Below are positions 54,970-64,000 of a stretch of DNA of 64,000 nucleotides, piece by piece. Position 1 is the first letter of the stretch; every line of letters starts with the position of its first letter. Under the pieces are notes generated by a model, which worked only from the letters and a program-made list of their open reading frames with translations, ran no database searches and was not told where the DNA came from. The stretch is from Bradyrhizobium sp. SK17 (GTDB lineage: Bacteria > Pseudomonadota > Alphaproteobacteria > Rhizobiales > Xanthobacteraceae): positions 4,975,001-5,039,000 of the forward strand of contig NZ_CP025113.1 of assembly GCF_002831585.1 (NCBI RefSeq). The letters run 5' to 3'. The translations under genes and the position numbers were made by a program.

Positions 54970-56304
54970 ATGGCAACGGCAACCGTTGCCACGGCTTCAC
55001 CGGCGTCTGCCGGTGGCAAGCCGTGGTACAAGATTCTCTATATCCAGGTCCTGATCGCGATCGTGCTTGGTGCGCTGGCTGGCGCGTTCTGGCCGACGCT
55101 TGCCACCAACGAGTGGATCAAGGCGCTCGGCGACGGCTTCATCAAGCTGATCAAGATGGTGATCGCGCCGATCATCTTCTGCACCGTCGTCTCGGGTATC
55201 GCCCACATCCAGGATGCCAAGAAGGTCGGCCGCATCGGCGTCAAGGCGCTGGTCTATTTCGAGGTCGTCTCGACCTTCGCGCTGGTGATCGGATTGCTCG
55301 TCGGCAATATCGTGAAGCCCGGCGCGGGCTTCGGCAATGCTGCGGCGAACGCGCAGGCAGTTGCCGGCTATGCCAAGCAGGCGGAGGCGCAGAAGAGCGT
55401 CGACTTCGTGCTGCACATCATTCCGGACACCGTGGTCGGCGCCTTCGCGCAGGGCGAGATCCTGCAGGTGCTGCTGTTCTCGGTGCTGTTCGGCTTCGCG
55501 ATCATGGGGCTCGGCGAGCGCGGCCACACCATCCGCTCGTTCATCGACGACGCTGCGCATGCGGTGTTCGGCGTCATCTCGATCGTGATGCGCGCGGCGC
55601 CGATCGGCGCGTTCGGCGCGATGGCCTTCACCATCGGCAAGTTCGGCACCGGCGCGATCCTCAATTTGATGGGGCTGATCGCGACCTTCTATCTGACCGC
55701 CGCGCTGTTCGTGTTCGTGGTGCTCGGCATCATCGCGCGCATCGCCGGGTTCTCGATCTTCAGGTTCCTGGCCTACATCAAGGACGAACTCCTGATCGTG
55801 CTCGGTACGTCGTCGTCCGAGAGCGCGCTGCCGTCATTGATGGAGAAGCTCGAACGTCTCGGCTGCTCGAAGTCCGTGGTCGGTCTCGTGGTGCCCACGG
55901 GCTACTCGTTCAACCTCGACGGCACCAACATCTACATGACGCTGGCGACGCTGTTCATCGCGCAGGCGCTGGGCTACGACCTTTCGTTCAGCCAGCAGCT
56001 CACGATCCTGGTCGTCGCGATGCTGACCTCGAAGGGCGCGTCCGGCATCACCGGCGCGGGCTTCATCACGCTGGCGGCGACGCTTGCGGTGGTCGATCCG
56101 CGGCTGGTGCCGGGCATGGCGATCGTGCTCGGCATCGACAAGTTCATGAGCGAGTGCCGCGCGCTGACCAATCTGTGCGGCAACGGCGTCGCCTGCGTGA
56201 TCGTCGCCTGGTGGGAAGGCGAACTCGATCGCGACAAGCTCAACGCCAATCTCGCGCGGCAGATCGATCCGACCGACATGGAGACCGCGCTGACGACGGA
56301 CTGA
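54970..56304 (+). CDS. dctA: C4-dicarboxylate transporter DctA
   Basis: A 444-residue DAACS-family symporter that imports succinate, malate and fumarate with protons or Na+, the main carbon source of rhizobia in nodules. It has [40 protein letters not shown], the hairpin 1 loop [60 protein letters not shown] and [20 protein letters not shown], all as in DctA. A GAGGGGGAG ribosome site precedes the ATG. No dctBD regulators lie in the window, and I saw no clear NtrC-type or sigma-54 site in the 183-bp upstream spacer. Confidence 0.95.
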   Translation: MATATVATASPASAGGKPWYKILYIQVLIAIVLGALAGAFWPTLATNEWIKALGDGFIKLIKMVIAPIIFCTVVSGIAHIQDAKKVGRIGVKALVYFEVVSTFALVIGLLVGNIVKPGAGFGNAAANAQAVAGYAKQAEAQKSVDFVLHIIPDTVVGAFAQGEILQVLLFSVLFGFAIMGLGERGHTIRSFIDDAAHAVFGVISIVMRAAPIGAFGAMAFTIGKFGTGAILNLMGLIATFYLTAALFVFVVLGIIARIAGFSIFRFLAYIKDELLIVLGTSSSESALPSLMEKLERLGCSKSVVGLVVPTGYSFNLDGTNIYMTLATLFIAQALGYDLSFSQQLTILVVAMLTSKGASGITGAGFITLAATLAVVDPRLVPGMAIVLGIDKFMSECRALTNLCGNGVACVIVAWWEGELDRDKLNANLARQIDPTDMETALTTD

Positions 56305-56318
56305 TCCGCGTCCGCCGC

Positions 56319-56426
56319 TAAAGCAGGATGAGTTTGGGTTGAAGCGACTTGACGCGGTCTTGGTTCACCTCTCCCCGCCGGGGAGAGGTGAACGTCCGAC
56401 GCCGTTCCAGTTCAACCTGATCTCGT
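56319..56426. repeat. GAGAGGTGA repeat element, second full copy
   Basis: Between convergent dctA and the DadA-like gene. The left arm TAAAGCAGGATGAGTTTGGG leads to a perfect 14-bp dyad, GTTCACCTCTCCCC and GGGGAGAGGTGAAC (56363-56376 and 56380-56393), then a right arm AGTTCAACCTGATCTCG. It is homologous to 26295-26410. Confidence 0.72.
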
Positions 56427-56432
56427 CAGGCG

Positions 56433-57665
56433 TCAGAAGCGGTCGATCCGATACGGCGAGGTGTCCACCGAGGATGCCTCGCCGTTCATCGTTTCGGCGA
56501 GCACCCGTGCCGTCGCAGGGCCGAGCGTGAAGCCCTGATGGCCGTGACCGAAATTGACCCACAGCCCGCGATGGCTCGGCACTGGTCCGAGCACCGGCAG
56601 CATGTCGGTGGTGCAGGGGCGGGTGCCGAACCAGGGTTCGGGCTCGACGCGGCTGCCGATCTCGATCAGTTGCCGTGCGGCGGCTTCGGCGTAGCCGAGC
56701 TGGATCGGCGTCGCCGGCGCGTCCGGACTGGTCAGCTCCGCGCCGGTGGTGATGCGGATGCCCTTGGCCATCGGCGCCATCGCATAGCCATTGGCGGTGT
56801 CGACCAGCGGCAGGTCGAGCGAGCGGCCGCCTTGATAGTGCATGTGGTAGCCGCGCTTGCGCACCAGCGGGATCCGGTACCCGAACTTGCGCAGCAATTG
56901 CGGTGACCACGGTCCCAGCGCGACCACGACGCTTGCGGCATCGATCCGGCCGCTATTCGTCTCGACCGACCAGCCGGACGTTGTCTCGGTCAGCGTCTGA
57001 GCGTCGCCGCGCAACAGCGTGCCGCCGAGGCGCTCGAACAATCTGGCATAGGCGGAAACCAGACCGCCGGGGTCCGACGCGGTCCACGGCCCGAGCCAGT
57101 GGATGGCTCCGGGCAGGTCGTCGCGCAGCAGCGGCTCCGCCTTGGCGAGTTCGCGGCCGTCGAGCACGCGAAACTGCACGCCGAAGTCGCGCCGGTTCTC
57201 TTCCGCGACGGCGATCGCCTGCTCCAGCGCCACCGGGTCGCGATGCAGCAGCCGATAGCCGGCGCGGCGGATCAGATTGTCGGCATGCGCATCGCGGATC
57301 AGCGTGTCGTGCTCCGCGGTGGCGTGGGCGATCAGGCGTGCCCAGGCGATGGTGGCTTCGCGGTGCCGCTCGGGCGTCGAGTTCCACCAGTAACGCAGCA
57401 GCGGACCGGCGTGCTGCGGCAGCGCGGCCAGGCGATAGCGCACGTCGTTGGTACGTCCCATCGCGATCCTGGCGAGGACAGCCGGATCGCGCGGCATCGG
57501 GTAGGGCCGCACCGCTTCGCTCTGGATGATACCGGCGTTGCCGTAACTGGTCTCCCGGCCGGGTTCCTTGCGGTCAACGAGCGTGACCGACCAGCCGCGG
57601 CGCTGCAAATGCAGCGCGGTGCTGACGCCCACCATGCCGCCGCCCAGAACGATTGCGCTTTGCAT
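56433..57665 (-). CDS. FAD-dependent amino-acid dehydrogenase (DadA-like)
   Basis: A 410-residue DAO-family flavoenzyme. The N-terminal FAD motif is AIVLGGGMVGVSTALHLQRR (GxGxxG) followed by VTLVDRKEPGRETSYGNAG. The central blocks are WLGPWTASDPGG and VVVALGPWSPQLLRKFGYRI. The C-terminal GLWVNFGHGHQGFTLGPATA (second FAD-binding motif) is typical. It is closest to D-amino acid dehydrogenase DadA, which oxidises D-amino acids at the inner membrane; a sarcosine or glycine oxidase role cannot be excluded. It is a single gene, convergent with dctA, and its start lies just after the rne terminator. Confidence 0.83.
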   Translation of the reverse strand: MQSAIVLGGGMVGVSTALHLQRRGWSVTLVDRKEPGRETSYGNAGIIQSEAVRPYPMPRDPAVLARIAMGRTNDVRYRLAALPQHAGPLLRYWWNSTPERHREATIAWARLIAHATAEHDTLIRDAHADNLIRRAGYRLLHRDPVALEQAIAVAEENRRDFGVQFRVLDGRELAKAEPLLRDDLPGAIHWLGPWTASDPGGLVSAYARLFERLGGTLLRGDAQTLTETTSGWSVETNSGRIDAASVVVALGPWSPQLLRKFGYRIPLVRKRGYHMHYQGGRSLDLPLVDTANGYAMAPMAKGIRITTGAELTSPDAPATPIQLGYAEAAARQLIEIGSRVEPEPWFGTRPCTTDMLPVLGPVPSHRGLWVNFGHGHQGFTLGPATARVLAETMNGEASSVDTSPYRIDRF

Positions 57666-57719
57666 TGAAGTCTGTCTCCGTCAGGCTCCGCTTCTGATGA
57701 GCGGGTTGCCCGTCCAATG

Positions 57720-57747
57720 AAAACGCCCGGCGTGAACCGGGCGTTTT
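57720..57747. terminator. bidirectional terminator after rne
   Basis: An 11-bp stem AAAACGCCCGG/CCGGGCGTTTT, loop CGTGAA, lies 16 bp past the rne stop on the minus strand. Confidence 0.88.
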
Positions 57748-57762
57748 GACTTGCAGGGGGTG

Positions 57763-60700
57763 CTAGTTGCCACCGCCGAAGCGGCGCGACCACCAGCCCT
57801 TGCGGGCCGGAGCCTCGGCCGTTGCGGCCGACACCGGCTCCGAGGCTGCCGCCGCCGGTTCGGGGGCAGGGGCCGCTTCCTCGGCCGGGCCCTGAACGAG
57901 CGCGGGCGCCGGCGTCTCGGGCTGCGGGCTCGACGCGAAGCTGACCTTCTCGCGCACCGTCGAACGGCGGCGCTGCGCGCGGTCGCCGTCGGCAACGGTG
58001 TCCTCGGCGACTGCACTGGCAGCTTCCGCCACAGGTGCCACGACCGTCTCGGCAGGTGCCGCCTCGACCGGGTGCCACTCCGCCGGCTGGGTAACCAATT
58101 CGGGCTGTTCCAGCGAAGGCGCCGGCTCGGCATCACGGCCGTCGAAATCGGCGACTGCGTCGGCGGCTTCCGGTGCCGCCGTCGGGCTCAGTTCATCGGA
58201 GATCGATCCGGCGAGACCGTCATCCGGTCCGCCAGCGCCGCGCCGGCGGCGGCCGCCACGGCGTCCGCGGCGCCGCGGGCGCCGGTCGCCGTTCGCGGCC
58301 TCATCGCTGCCGCCCTGGTCGTCGCGGGCCGCGCCTTGCTGGGCGTCGGCTTCGTCCTCGTCGCCTTCGGCATCGCCGGCGGCAACCGCCTCGGTGCCTT
58401 CCGGCAGGACATGCATGAGATCGCCGTCCTCGCGCGGCTGCGGAGCACCTTCGCGCGCTTCGTTGCTGCTGCCGCGGCCGCGGCGCCGACGGCGACGCTT
58501 GCGGCGTTGACCGTCGCCTTCGCCTTCAGCCGCACCGGCGTCCTCGCCGGTAGCCTGCTCGTCGGCAAGCCCTTCGGTCTCGTCGGTCTCGACCTCGTAT
58601 TCGAACAGCTCTTCCTCGTCGTCGGCCTCTTCAGGCTGAGCCGGCGCGGCGGCGGCCTGCGCAGCGAGCAGCGCCTTGGCGGCCTCCAGCGTATGCACCT
58701 GCTCGCCGCGGTCGATGATGTAGGACTGCTGGCCGTGCACGGTGGCATCGGCGACGATCGACAGCGAGACCCGGAAGGAATCCTCGAGGTCGCGCAGATG
58801 GCCGCGCTTGTGGTTGAGCACATAGAGCGCGACGTCGGTGCGGGTGCGGACCACCAGATTGTGGGTCGCCCCCTTCATCAGGATTTCCTCGATGCCGCGC
58901 AACAGCTGCAACGCCACCGACGAGACCGAGCGGACGTGGCCTGAGCCGCCGCATTGCGGGCAGGGCTCGGTCGAGCTCTCCAGCACGCTGGCGCGGATGC
59001 GCTGGCGCGACATCTCCAAGAGGCCGAAATGCGAGATGCGGCCGACCTGGATCCGCGCGCGGTCCTGGCGCAGGCAGTCGGACAGCTTGCGCTCGACCGC
59101 CCGGTTGTTGCGCTTCTCGTCCATGTCGATGAAGTCGATGACGATCAGGCCGGCGAGGTCACGCAGTCGCAACTGCCGTGCGACTTCTTCCGCAGCCTCA
59201 AGATTGGTCTTGAGCGCGGTGTCCTCGATATGGTGCTCGCGGGTGGCGCGGCCGGAGTTGACGTCGATCGAGACCAGCGCCTCGGTCTGGTTGATCACGA
59301 TGTAGCCGCCGGAGCGGAGCTGCACGGTCGGCGAGAACATCGCGTCGAGCTGGCTCTCGACGCCCATCCGCGAGAACAGCGGCTGGCCGTCGCGATACTG
59401 CTTCACCGCGCGCACATTCGCCGGCATCAGCATCTTCATGAAGTCGCGCGCTTCGCGGTAGCCGGCATCACCCGCCACCTGAATCTCGTCGATCTCCTTG
59501 TTGTAGAGGTCGCGCAGCGAGCGCTTGATCAGCGAGCCTTCCTCGTAGACCAGGGTCGGCGCCTGCGACTTCAGCGTCAGGTCGCGCACCGTTTCCCACA
59601 TCCGGATCAGGTACTCGAAGTCGCGCTTGATCTCCGGCTTGCTGCGGGACGCGCCCGCGGTGCGCAGGATGATCCCCATGCCCTCGGGCACGTCGAGGTC
59701 CTGCACCACTTCCTTCAGCCGGGAGCGGTCCTGGGCCGAGGTGATCTTGCGGCTGATGCCGCCGCCGCGCGCGGTGTTGGGCATCAGCACGGCGTAACGG
59801 CCGGCGAGCGACAGATAGGTGGTCAGCGCCGCGCCCTTGTTGCCGCGCTCTTCCTTGACGACCTGCACCAGCATCACCTGCCGGCGCTTGATCACTTCCT
59901 GGATCTTGTACTGGCGGCGCGGGCGGAACGCGCGCTCGGGAACCTCCTCGAGCACGTCGTCGCCGCCGACGGATTCGACGACTTCCTCTTCCTCGCCTTC
60001 TTCGCCGTCATCCTCGTCGTCGTCTTCGCCGGCCTCGTCGCCATGCGCGGCCTCCGGGGCGGCGACATCGGCGAACGCGGCGTATTCGACGTGCTCGTGC
60101 TCCGCGGCGGGGGCGTGAACGTCGTCCGTGGACCCGTGCGGCGCGTCGTCGGCGTGCGCGGCGTTTTCCTCGACCTGTTCCTCATGGGCCCGCTCGGGCT
60201 CGTGATTGATCTCGATCGTCTCGACGGTCTCCGGCGCGGCAGACGCCACCGACGCTTCGACCGTCGCGACGACGGGGTCGGACGCCGTGTCGGCGCCCGG
60301 CGCCGCGCTCACCTCATGAGGGTGGTCGTGATCGTGCGCGTGATCATGGTCGTGGTGGTCATGATCGTGATCATCATGGCCATGATCGTCGTGACCGTGG
60401 GCATGATGCTCGTGATCATGATGGTGCTCATGGTCGTCGTGATGCGCATGATCGTGCGCGTCATGCTCGTGGCCCTCGTGGGCGGCTAGGCCATGATCGT
60501 GATGCTCGGCGTCGGCGTGGGCTTCGGCGGCCGGCAGCGCCGGCGCATCGCCGGCACCCTCGATGACCTCGCTCTGAACGCGCTCGCCATGGCCGCGGCG
60601 GCGGGCATTGCGATGGCGCGAACGGCGGCGATGGCCGCGGTTCTCGTGCTCTTCCTCGGCTTCGCGATGGGCGCGCTCGTCGGCTTCGATCAGCGCCTGA

Positions 60701-60957
60701 CGGTCGGCGACCGGGATCTGGTAATAGTCGGGATGGATTTCGCTGAAGGCCAGGAAGCCGTGCCGGTTGCCGCCATACTCGATGAAGGCGGCTTGCAGCG
60801 ACGGCTCTACGCGCGTGACCTTGGCGAGGTAAATGTTGCCGCGCAGCTGTTTGCGCTGGGCAGTCTCGAAATCAAACTCTTCGACGCGATTGCCGCGGAC
60901 CACGACGACCCGGGTCTCTTCCGGGTGGGTGGCATCGATCAACATCTTGTTGGGCAT
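57763..60957 (-). CDS. rne: ribonuclease E with large His/Asp-rich S1 insertion
   Basis: A 1064-residue RNase E, the main endonuclease of mRNA decay and rRNA/tRNA processing and scaffold of the degradosome. The S1 domain begins GNIYLAKVTRVEPSLQAAFI (residues 40-59) and is interrupted from about residue 90 to 345, resuming at YKIQEVIKRRQVMLVQVVKE. Catalytic Asp residues sit in LVSIDVNSGRAT and LIVIDFIDMDEK, and the Zn-link is PCPQCGGSGH. The C-terminal 300 residues are acidic/Ala/Arg-rich with RRKRRRRRRG and RRRGRRGGRR blocks for RNA and partner binding. The insert holds a 65-residue stretch (151-215) with 31 His, mostly H-D and H-E dyads. It ends in a bidirectional terminator. Confidence 0.95.
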   Translation of the reverse strand: MPNKMLIDATHPEETRVVVVRGNRVEEFDFETAQRKQLRGNIYLAKVTRVEPSLQAAFIEYGGNRHGFLAFSEIHPDYYQIPVADRQALIEADERAHREAEEEHENRGHRRRSRHRNARRRGHGERVQSEVIEGAGDAPALPAAEAHADAEHHDHGLAAHEGHEHDAHDHAHHDDHEHHHDHEHHAHGHDDHGHDDHDHDHHDHDHAHDHDHPHEVSAAPGADTASDPVVATVEASVASAAPETVETIEINHEPERAHEEQVEENAAHADDAPHGSTDDVHAPAAEHEHVEYAAFADVAAPEAAHGDEAGEDDDEDDGEEGEEEEVVESVGGDDVLEEVPERAFRPRRQYKIQEVIKRRQVMLVQVVKEERGNKGAALTTYLSLAGRYAVLMPNTARGGGISRKITSAQDRSRLKEVVQDLDVPEGMGIILRTAGASRSKPEIKRDFEYLIRMWETVRDLTLKSQAPTLVYEEGSLIKRSLRDLYNKEIDEIQVAGDAGYREARDFMKMLMPANVRAVKQYRDGQPLFSRMGVESQLDAMFSPTVQLRSGGYIVINQTEALVSIDVNSGRATREHHIEDTALKTNLEAAEEVARQLRLRDLAGLIVIDFIDMDEKRNNRAVERKLSDCLRQDRARIQVGRISHFGLLEMSRQRIRASVLESSTEPCPQCGGSGHVRSVSSVALQLLRGIEEILMKGATHNLVVRTRTDVALYVLNHKRGHLRDLEDSFRVSLSIVADATVHGQQSYIIDRGEQVHTLEAAKALLAAQAAAAPAQPEEADDEEELFEYEVETDETEGLADEQATGEDAGAAEGEGDGQRRKRRRRRRGRGSSNEAREGAPQPREDGDLMHVLPEGTEAVAAGDAEGDEDEADAQQGAARDDQGGSDEAANGDRRPRRRGRRGGRRRRGAGGPDDGLAGSISDELSPTAAPEAADAVADFDGRDAEPAPSLEQPELVTQPAEWHPVEAAPAETVVAPVAEAASAVAEDTVADGDRAQRRRSTVREKVSFASSPQPETPAPALVQGPAEEAAPAPEPAAAASEPVSAATAEAPARKGWWSRRFGGGN
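60313..60507 (-). repeat. codon repeat encoding the His/Asp tract of RNase E
   Basis: An in-gene low-complexity tract of CAC/CAT and GAC/GAT codons covering residues 151-215 of RNase E. Its plus strand reads as GTG/ATC/ATG repeats. The mixture of synonymous codons argues for selection on the protein rather than recent slippage. Confidence 0.8.
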
Positions 60958-61675
60958 TTTGGAACTCTTGACGGCGGCGGGCGCGGCTCATGGCGCGCGC
61001 AAACTGCGCCGCCCGGTGACGCGACGGTCCACCTGATTCGGGGGTGAGGGGAAGGCCAAAACGCGTCTCGCGGCGCAGCGCCGGACGGGAACTCACCGGG
61101 ATGACGCGACGGGCGAAGTTTTCACCTCGCGTCAGCGCGATCATTCGGGGGATCCTGGTCGGCAATGCAGTCTGGCGCATTAAGCGTCGGCCCGTCTAAA
61201 CATGTTGGCGGCGAGAAATACCGCCGTATCCTTTGCTGAAAGCCCGGCGCAGCGCCGAAGCGCCTGCCGGCCATCGCATATCGAGGCCCCCAAGGAATCC
61301 ACCAAGGGACCAGATAATCAGTTACGCCGTGTCTCAAACCGCCCCTCTGGCGAGGGAGTGTGCCTGGGACCGGACGCCGCTCGGGCTCGAATCCGCCACT
61401 CCATGTCAACCGCGCGCGGCGCTGGCTGGGGAGGGACCGGAAAAACACGGCGGGATCTTCGACCTGGAAGGTTCCACCGCTGCACCGGGAGGCTGAACGC
61501 GACACAACCGGGAGTACTAGCCGTCAGCACCCCGTACATACGTGGATTGACCGCCGCGTGCAAGGGAAGCGTCACGCCGCCGCAACACTCGGTTCTTTTC
61601 GCCCCGATGTCATTAGGGTGCGATTAACCGTGTGGTTCTAATCCGGTAAGAAGCAGCTGGGAGGCTCCGAATCGG
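60958..61675. other. shared divergent leader of rne and amiC
   Basis: The 718-bp region lies between two divergent essential genes. It contains short dyads, for example GGCGG...CCGCC at 61208-61226, and no convincing coding frame. A long rne 5' UTR is expected from the known feedback control of rne in E. coli, so structured leader RNA is plausible on the minus strand. Confidence 0.4.
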
Positions 61676-62995
61676 GTGGCGAACCGCGCTATGCACCTCA
61701 TTTTTCCGGGATGTGGGCTGTTGTGCGCCGCAGCATTGACGTTCGCCGTCGCCAGTGCCCCAAGCGCCGCGGAAGGCCCTCAGGGGGGCCCATCCGCCCC
61801 GGCTGCGAATGCCGCGGCTGCCGGCGTTTCGAATTTCCCGGTCGCGTCCGGCGCCAGGCTCGCCGGCGACGACAAGCAGACCCGCTTCATCCTCGACCTG
61901 GACCGCAAGATCGAGTTTCGCGCCTTCCCGCTGGCCGACCCGTACCGGGTCGTGGTCGACATCCCGCAGGTCAATTTCCAGCTCGCCGCCGGCACCGGCT
62001 CGGCGGGGCGGGGACTGGTGAAGGCGTTCCGCTACGGGCTCGTGATGCCCGGCGGCTCCAGGATCGTCTTCGACCTCGCCGGCCCGGTGAAGATCGCCAA
62101 CTCCTATGTGCTCGACGCCGCCAACGGCCAGCCGCCGCGGCTGGTGTTGGACTTCGAGGAGATCGATCGCACCGCCTTCGTGCAGTCGCTGGCGCCCGAG
62201 AGCCGGCCTGACTTGAAGCCTGCGAATGCCGGGTCCACCACGGCGGCGATCCCGGCCGTCGCCACGGCTGCGCTCCCGCCGGTCACCGATCCGCGGCCGC
62301 TGATCGTGATCGATCCCGGTCACGGCGGCATCGACAATGGCACCCAGTCCGGCGACCAGACCGAGAAGAACCTGGTGCTCGGCTTCGGCCTCGCGCTGCG
62401 CGACCGGATCGAGCAGTCCGGCAAATATCGCGTGATCATGACCCGGACCGACGACACCTTCATCCCGCTCAACGACCGGGTGAAGATCGCGCGCACCCAA
62501 TCGGCGGCGCTGTTCGTCTCGATCCATGCCGACGCGCTGCCACGCCGTGAGGGCGACGCCCAGGGTGCCACGATCTACACGGTGTCGGACAAGGCCTCAG
62601 ATGCCGAAGCCGAGCGCCTGGCCGAGACCGAGAACAAGGCCGACGCCATCGGCGGCGTGAACCTGACGGACGAGCCGACCGAGGTCGCCGATATCCTGAT
62701 CGACCTCGCGCAACGCGAGACCAAGACCTTCTCGAACCGCTTCGCCCGGCTGCTGATGGACGAGATGAAGTCCACGGTGCGGATGCACAAGCATCCGCTC
62801 AAATCGGCCGGCTTCCGGGTGCTGAAGGCGCCGGACGTGCCGTCCGTGCTGGTCGAGATCGGCTATGTCTCGAACAAGAGCGACCTCGAGCACCTGGTCT
62901 CCGAGAACTGGCGGAACAAGGCGGTCGGTTCGATGGCCCAGGCAATCGATGCATTCTTCGCCAAGCGGCTGGCAACTGCCGGACCGGCAAAGTGA
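61676..62995 (+). CDS. amiC: N-acetylmuramoyl-L-alanine amidase (AmiC-type)
   Basis: A 439-residue exported amidase that cuts the amide bond between MurNAc and the stem peptide at septation. The signal (LIFPGCGLLCAAALTFAVAS) is followed by an AMIN domain (about 65-165: FILDLDRKIEFRAFPLADPY and VIVFDLAG-type strands). The Amidase_3 catalytic domain (about 210-430) has VIDPGHGGIDNGTQSG (His, Glu region), SIHADALPRREGDAQG (His), and VPSVLVEIGYVSNKSD (Glu). The GTG at 61676 is chosen because GGGAGG lies ten bases before it; ATG 61691 is the alternative. It is followed 286 bp later by the PBP1A gene. Confidence 0.92.
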   Translation: MANRAMHLIFPGCGLLCAAALTFAVASAPSAAEGPQGGPSAPAANAAAAGVSNFPVASGARLAGDDKQTRFILDLDRKIEFRAFPLADPYRVVVDIPQVNFQLAAGTGSAGRGLVKAFRYGLVMPGGSRIVFDLAGPVKIANSYVLDAANGQPPRLVLDFEEIDRTAFVQSLAPESRPDLKPANAGSTTAAIPAVATAALPPVTDPRPLIVIDPGHGGIDNGTQSGDQTEKNLVLGFGLALRDRIEQSGKYRVIMTRTDDTFIPLNDRVKIARTQSAALFVSIHADALPRREGDAQGATIYTVSDKASDAEAERLAETENKADAIGGVNLTDEPTEVADILIDLAQRETKTFSNRFARLLMDEMKSTVRMHKHPLKSAGFRVLKAPDVPSVLVEIGYVSNKSDLEHLVSENWRNKAVGSMAQAIDAFFAKRLATAGPAK

Positions 62996-63281
62996 AATTG
63001 GCCGGCCGAAAAGCCGGAGCCGTGGCGCTGAAGCCCTAGTTTGGCCACAGCGGCGACGGTATAGACAATGGACTGCGGGTCCACAGAATCGACCATACTG
63101 TCCGGCGGCTTTGGTATTTTCGCGTGCGCAAGGTGGCTTGCTGGGGTCGGGGCCCCGTTGGTCGGTCCTCAGATATCGGCCCTTTTGAAATACGAGCCTT
63201 CGTTGTGTGAGGCTTTCGCACTTTTGGACAGGCGCTGCCGACGACGACTGGGCGCCGGAGGGTAGGAACGGAACGTCGATA

Positions 63282-64000
63282 ATGCGCCTGCTCGTGCGGT
63301 TCATTGGTTTCTTGTTCGCCGCTGGAACCGTCGTGTTCCTGGTCGGTGTCGCCGCCGTCGCCGGCGCGATCTGGCATTTCTCCAAGGACCTGCCGGACTA
63401 CTCGCAGCTTCAGGACTACGAGCCGCCGGTGATGACCCGCGTGCACGCCGCGGACGGCGCGCTGCTCGGCGAATACTCCAAGGAACGCCGGCTCTATCTG
63501 CCGATCCAGGCGGTGCCGAAGCTCGTGATCAACGCCTTCCTCGCGGCCGAAGACAAGAACTTCTACGAGCACGGCGGCGTCGACTATCAGGGCATGGCGC
63601 GCGCCGCGATCCTCTACGCGCAGAACTACGGCTCCAACCGCCGCCCGCAGGGCGCCTCGACCATCACCCAGCAGGTCGCCAAGAACTTCCTGCTGACCAA
63701 CGAAGTTTCCTTCGCCCGCAAGATCAAGGAAGCTTTGCTGGCGATGCGCATCGAGCGCGCTTATTCCAAGGATCGCATCCTCGAGCTCTACCTGAACGAG
63801 ATCTATCTCGGGCTCGGCGCATATGGCATCGCGGCGGCGTCGCTGGTCTACTTCGACAAGTCGGTCAATGAGCTGACGGTGGCCGAGGCGGCGTATCTGG
63901 CGGCGCTGCCGAAGGCGCCGGCCGCGCTGCATCCGGTGCGCAACCGTGACCGCGCGATCGAGCGCCGCAACTATGTGATCGACCGCCTGCTGGAGAACGG
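63282..64000 (+). CDS. mrcA: class A penicillin-binding protein 1A (3' end beyond window)
   Basis: The first 239 residues of a bifunctional peptidoglycan glycosyltransferase/transpeptidase. The N-terminal membrane anchor is LVRFIGFLFAAGTVVFLVGV. The GT51 glycosyltransferase motifs then appear in order: AFLAAEDKNFYEHGGVD (catalytic Glu in E-D-x-x-F-x-x-H), QGASTITQQVAKNFLL, RKIKEALLAMRIERAYSKD and ILELYLNEIYLGLGAYG. The transpeptidase domain lies outside the window. The ATG at 63282 is preceded by GGAGGGTAGGAACGG. Following amiC, it fits a cell-wall growth cluster. Family assignment is firm from these motifs. Confidence 0.95.
   Translation, partial: MRLLVRFIGFLFAAGTVVFLVGVAAVAGAIWHFSKDLPDYSQLQDYEPPVMTRVHAADGALLGEYSKERRLYLPIQAVPKLVINAFLAAEDKNFYEHGGVDYQGMARAAILYAQNYGSNRRPQGASTITQQVAKNFLLTNEVSFARKIKEALLAMRIERAYSKDRILELYLNEIYLGLGAYGIAAASLVYFDKSVNELTVAEAAYLAALPKAPAALHPVRNRDRAIERRNYVIDRLLEN

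Noticed and set aside
58954..60489. A hydrophobic Val/Met-rich frame opposite the RNase E His tract, resembling a membrane protein
   Set aside because: It is the complement of CAC/CAT/GAC/GAT codons. The RNase E reading is conserved and in frame with catalytic motifs.
1..64000. CRISPR arrays, phage genes, integrases, insertion sequences
   Set aside because: No regularly spaced identical repeats, no transposase or integrase motifs, and no tRNA-adjacent direct repeats were seen. The window looks like core chromosome with accessory operons.

Overview
The window looks like chromosomal DNA from a high-GC alphaproteobacterium of the order Hyphomicrobiales, most likely Bradyrhizobium or a close relative. 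The evidence is the gene content (B12-dependent ribonucleotide reductase, NDUFA12, DUF2155, BA14K, DUF1236, CHASE3 kinases), many GANTC sites and several families of palindromic intergenic repeats. The genus is inferred from recognised families and was not checked by a search. I saw no phage, integrase, transposase, CRISPR array, rRNA or tRNA.

Left part (1-13.6 kb): a truncated pyridoxal kinase gene, a PaiB-type FMN protein, three copies of a hairpin repeat in front of a polyphosphate glucokinase-like gene, a Cys/Met PLP enzyme, a flavin monooxygenase, a frameshifted DUF2846 lipoprotein gene, a ceramidase-like membrane protein, a membrane metallophosphoesterase with a non-standard start, and an envelope group (YqaA, UppP, LprI-like).

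Centre-left (13.6-31.6 kb): nrdJ has a long structured upstream region. Two similar EamA transporters flank a hybrid kinase and a response regulator. Then come a Gly-rich BA14K protein, NDUFA12, a divergent DJ-1 pair (isonitrile hydratase-like enzyme and GlxA-type regulator), an NhaD-like transporter, an SDR/esterase pair, DUF2155 and aat.

Centre-right (31.8-47.3 kb): a DASS anion transporter, then an mdtABC-like RND efflux operon with its own outer-membrane channel and two small exported proteins coupled to it. On the other strand a three-gene signalling operon (CHASE3 kinase, Rcp1-like regulator, REC-HisKA_2 kinase) has ATGA overlaps throughout.

Right part (47.3-64 kb): mostly housekeeping. 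It holds accC-accB-aroQ, a DUF1236 protein, a DsbA-like oxidoreductase, a BepA-like M48 protease, an aminotransferase, dctA, a DadA-like oxidase, rne, amiC and the start of a class A penicillin-binding protein gene. The RNase E carries a very His/Asp-rich insert inside its S1 domain.

Functionally the window mixes fatty acid, aromatic and nucleotide precursor synthesis, RNA decay and cell-wall growth with accessory transport, efflux and sensing. The most unusual signals are the hairpin repeats at 2.2-2.6 kb, the RNase E insert, the nrdJ leader and the terminator-ended intergenic segment at 24.2-24.5 kb.
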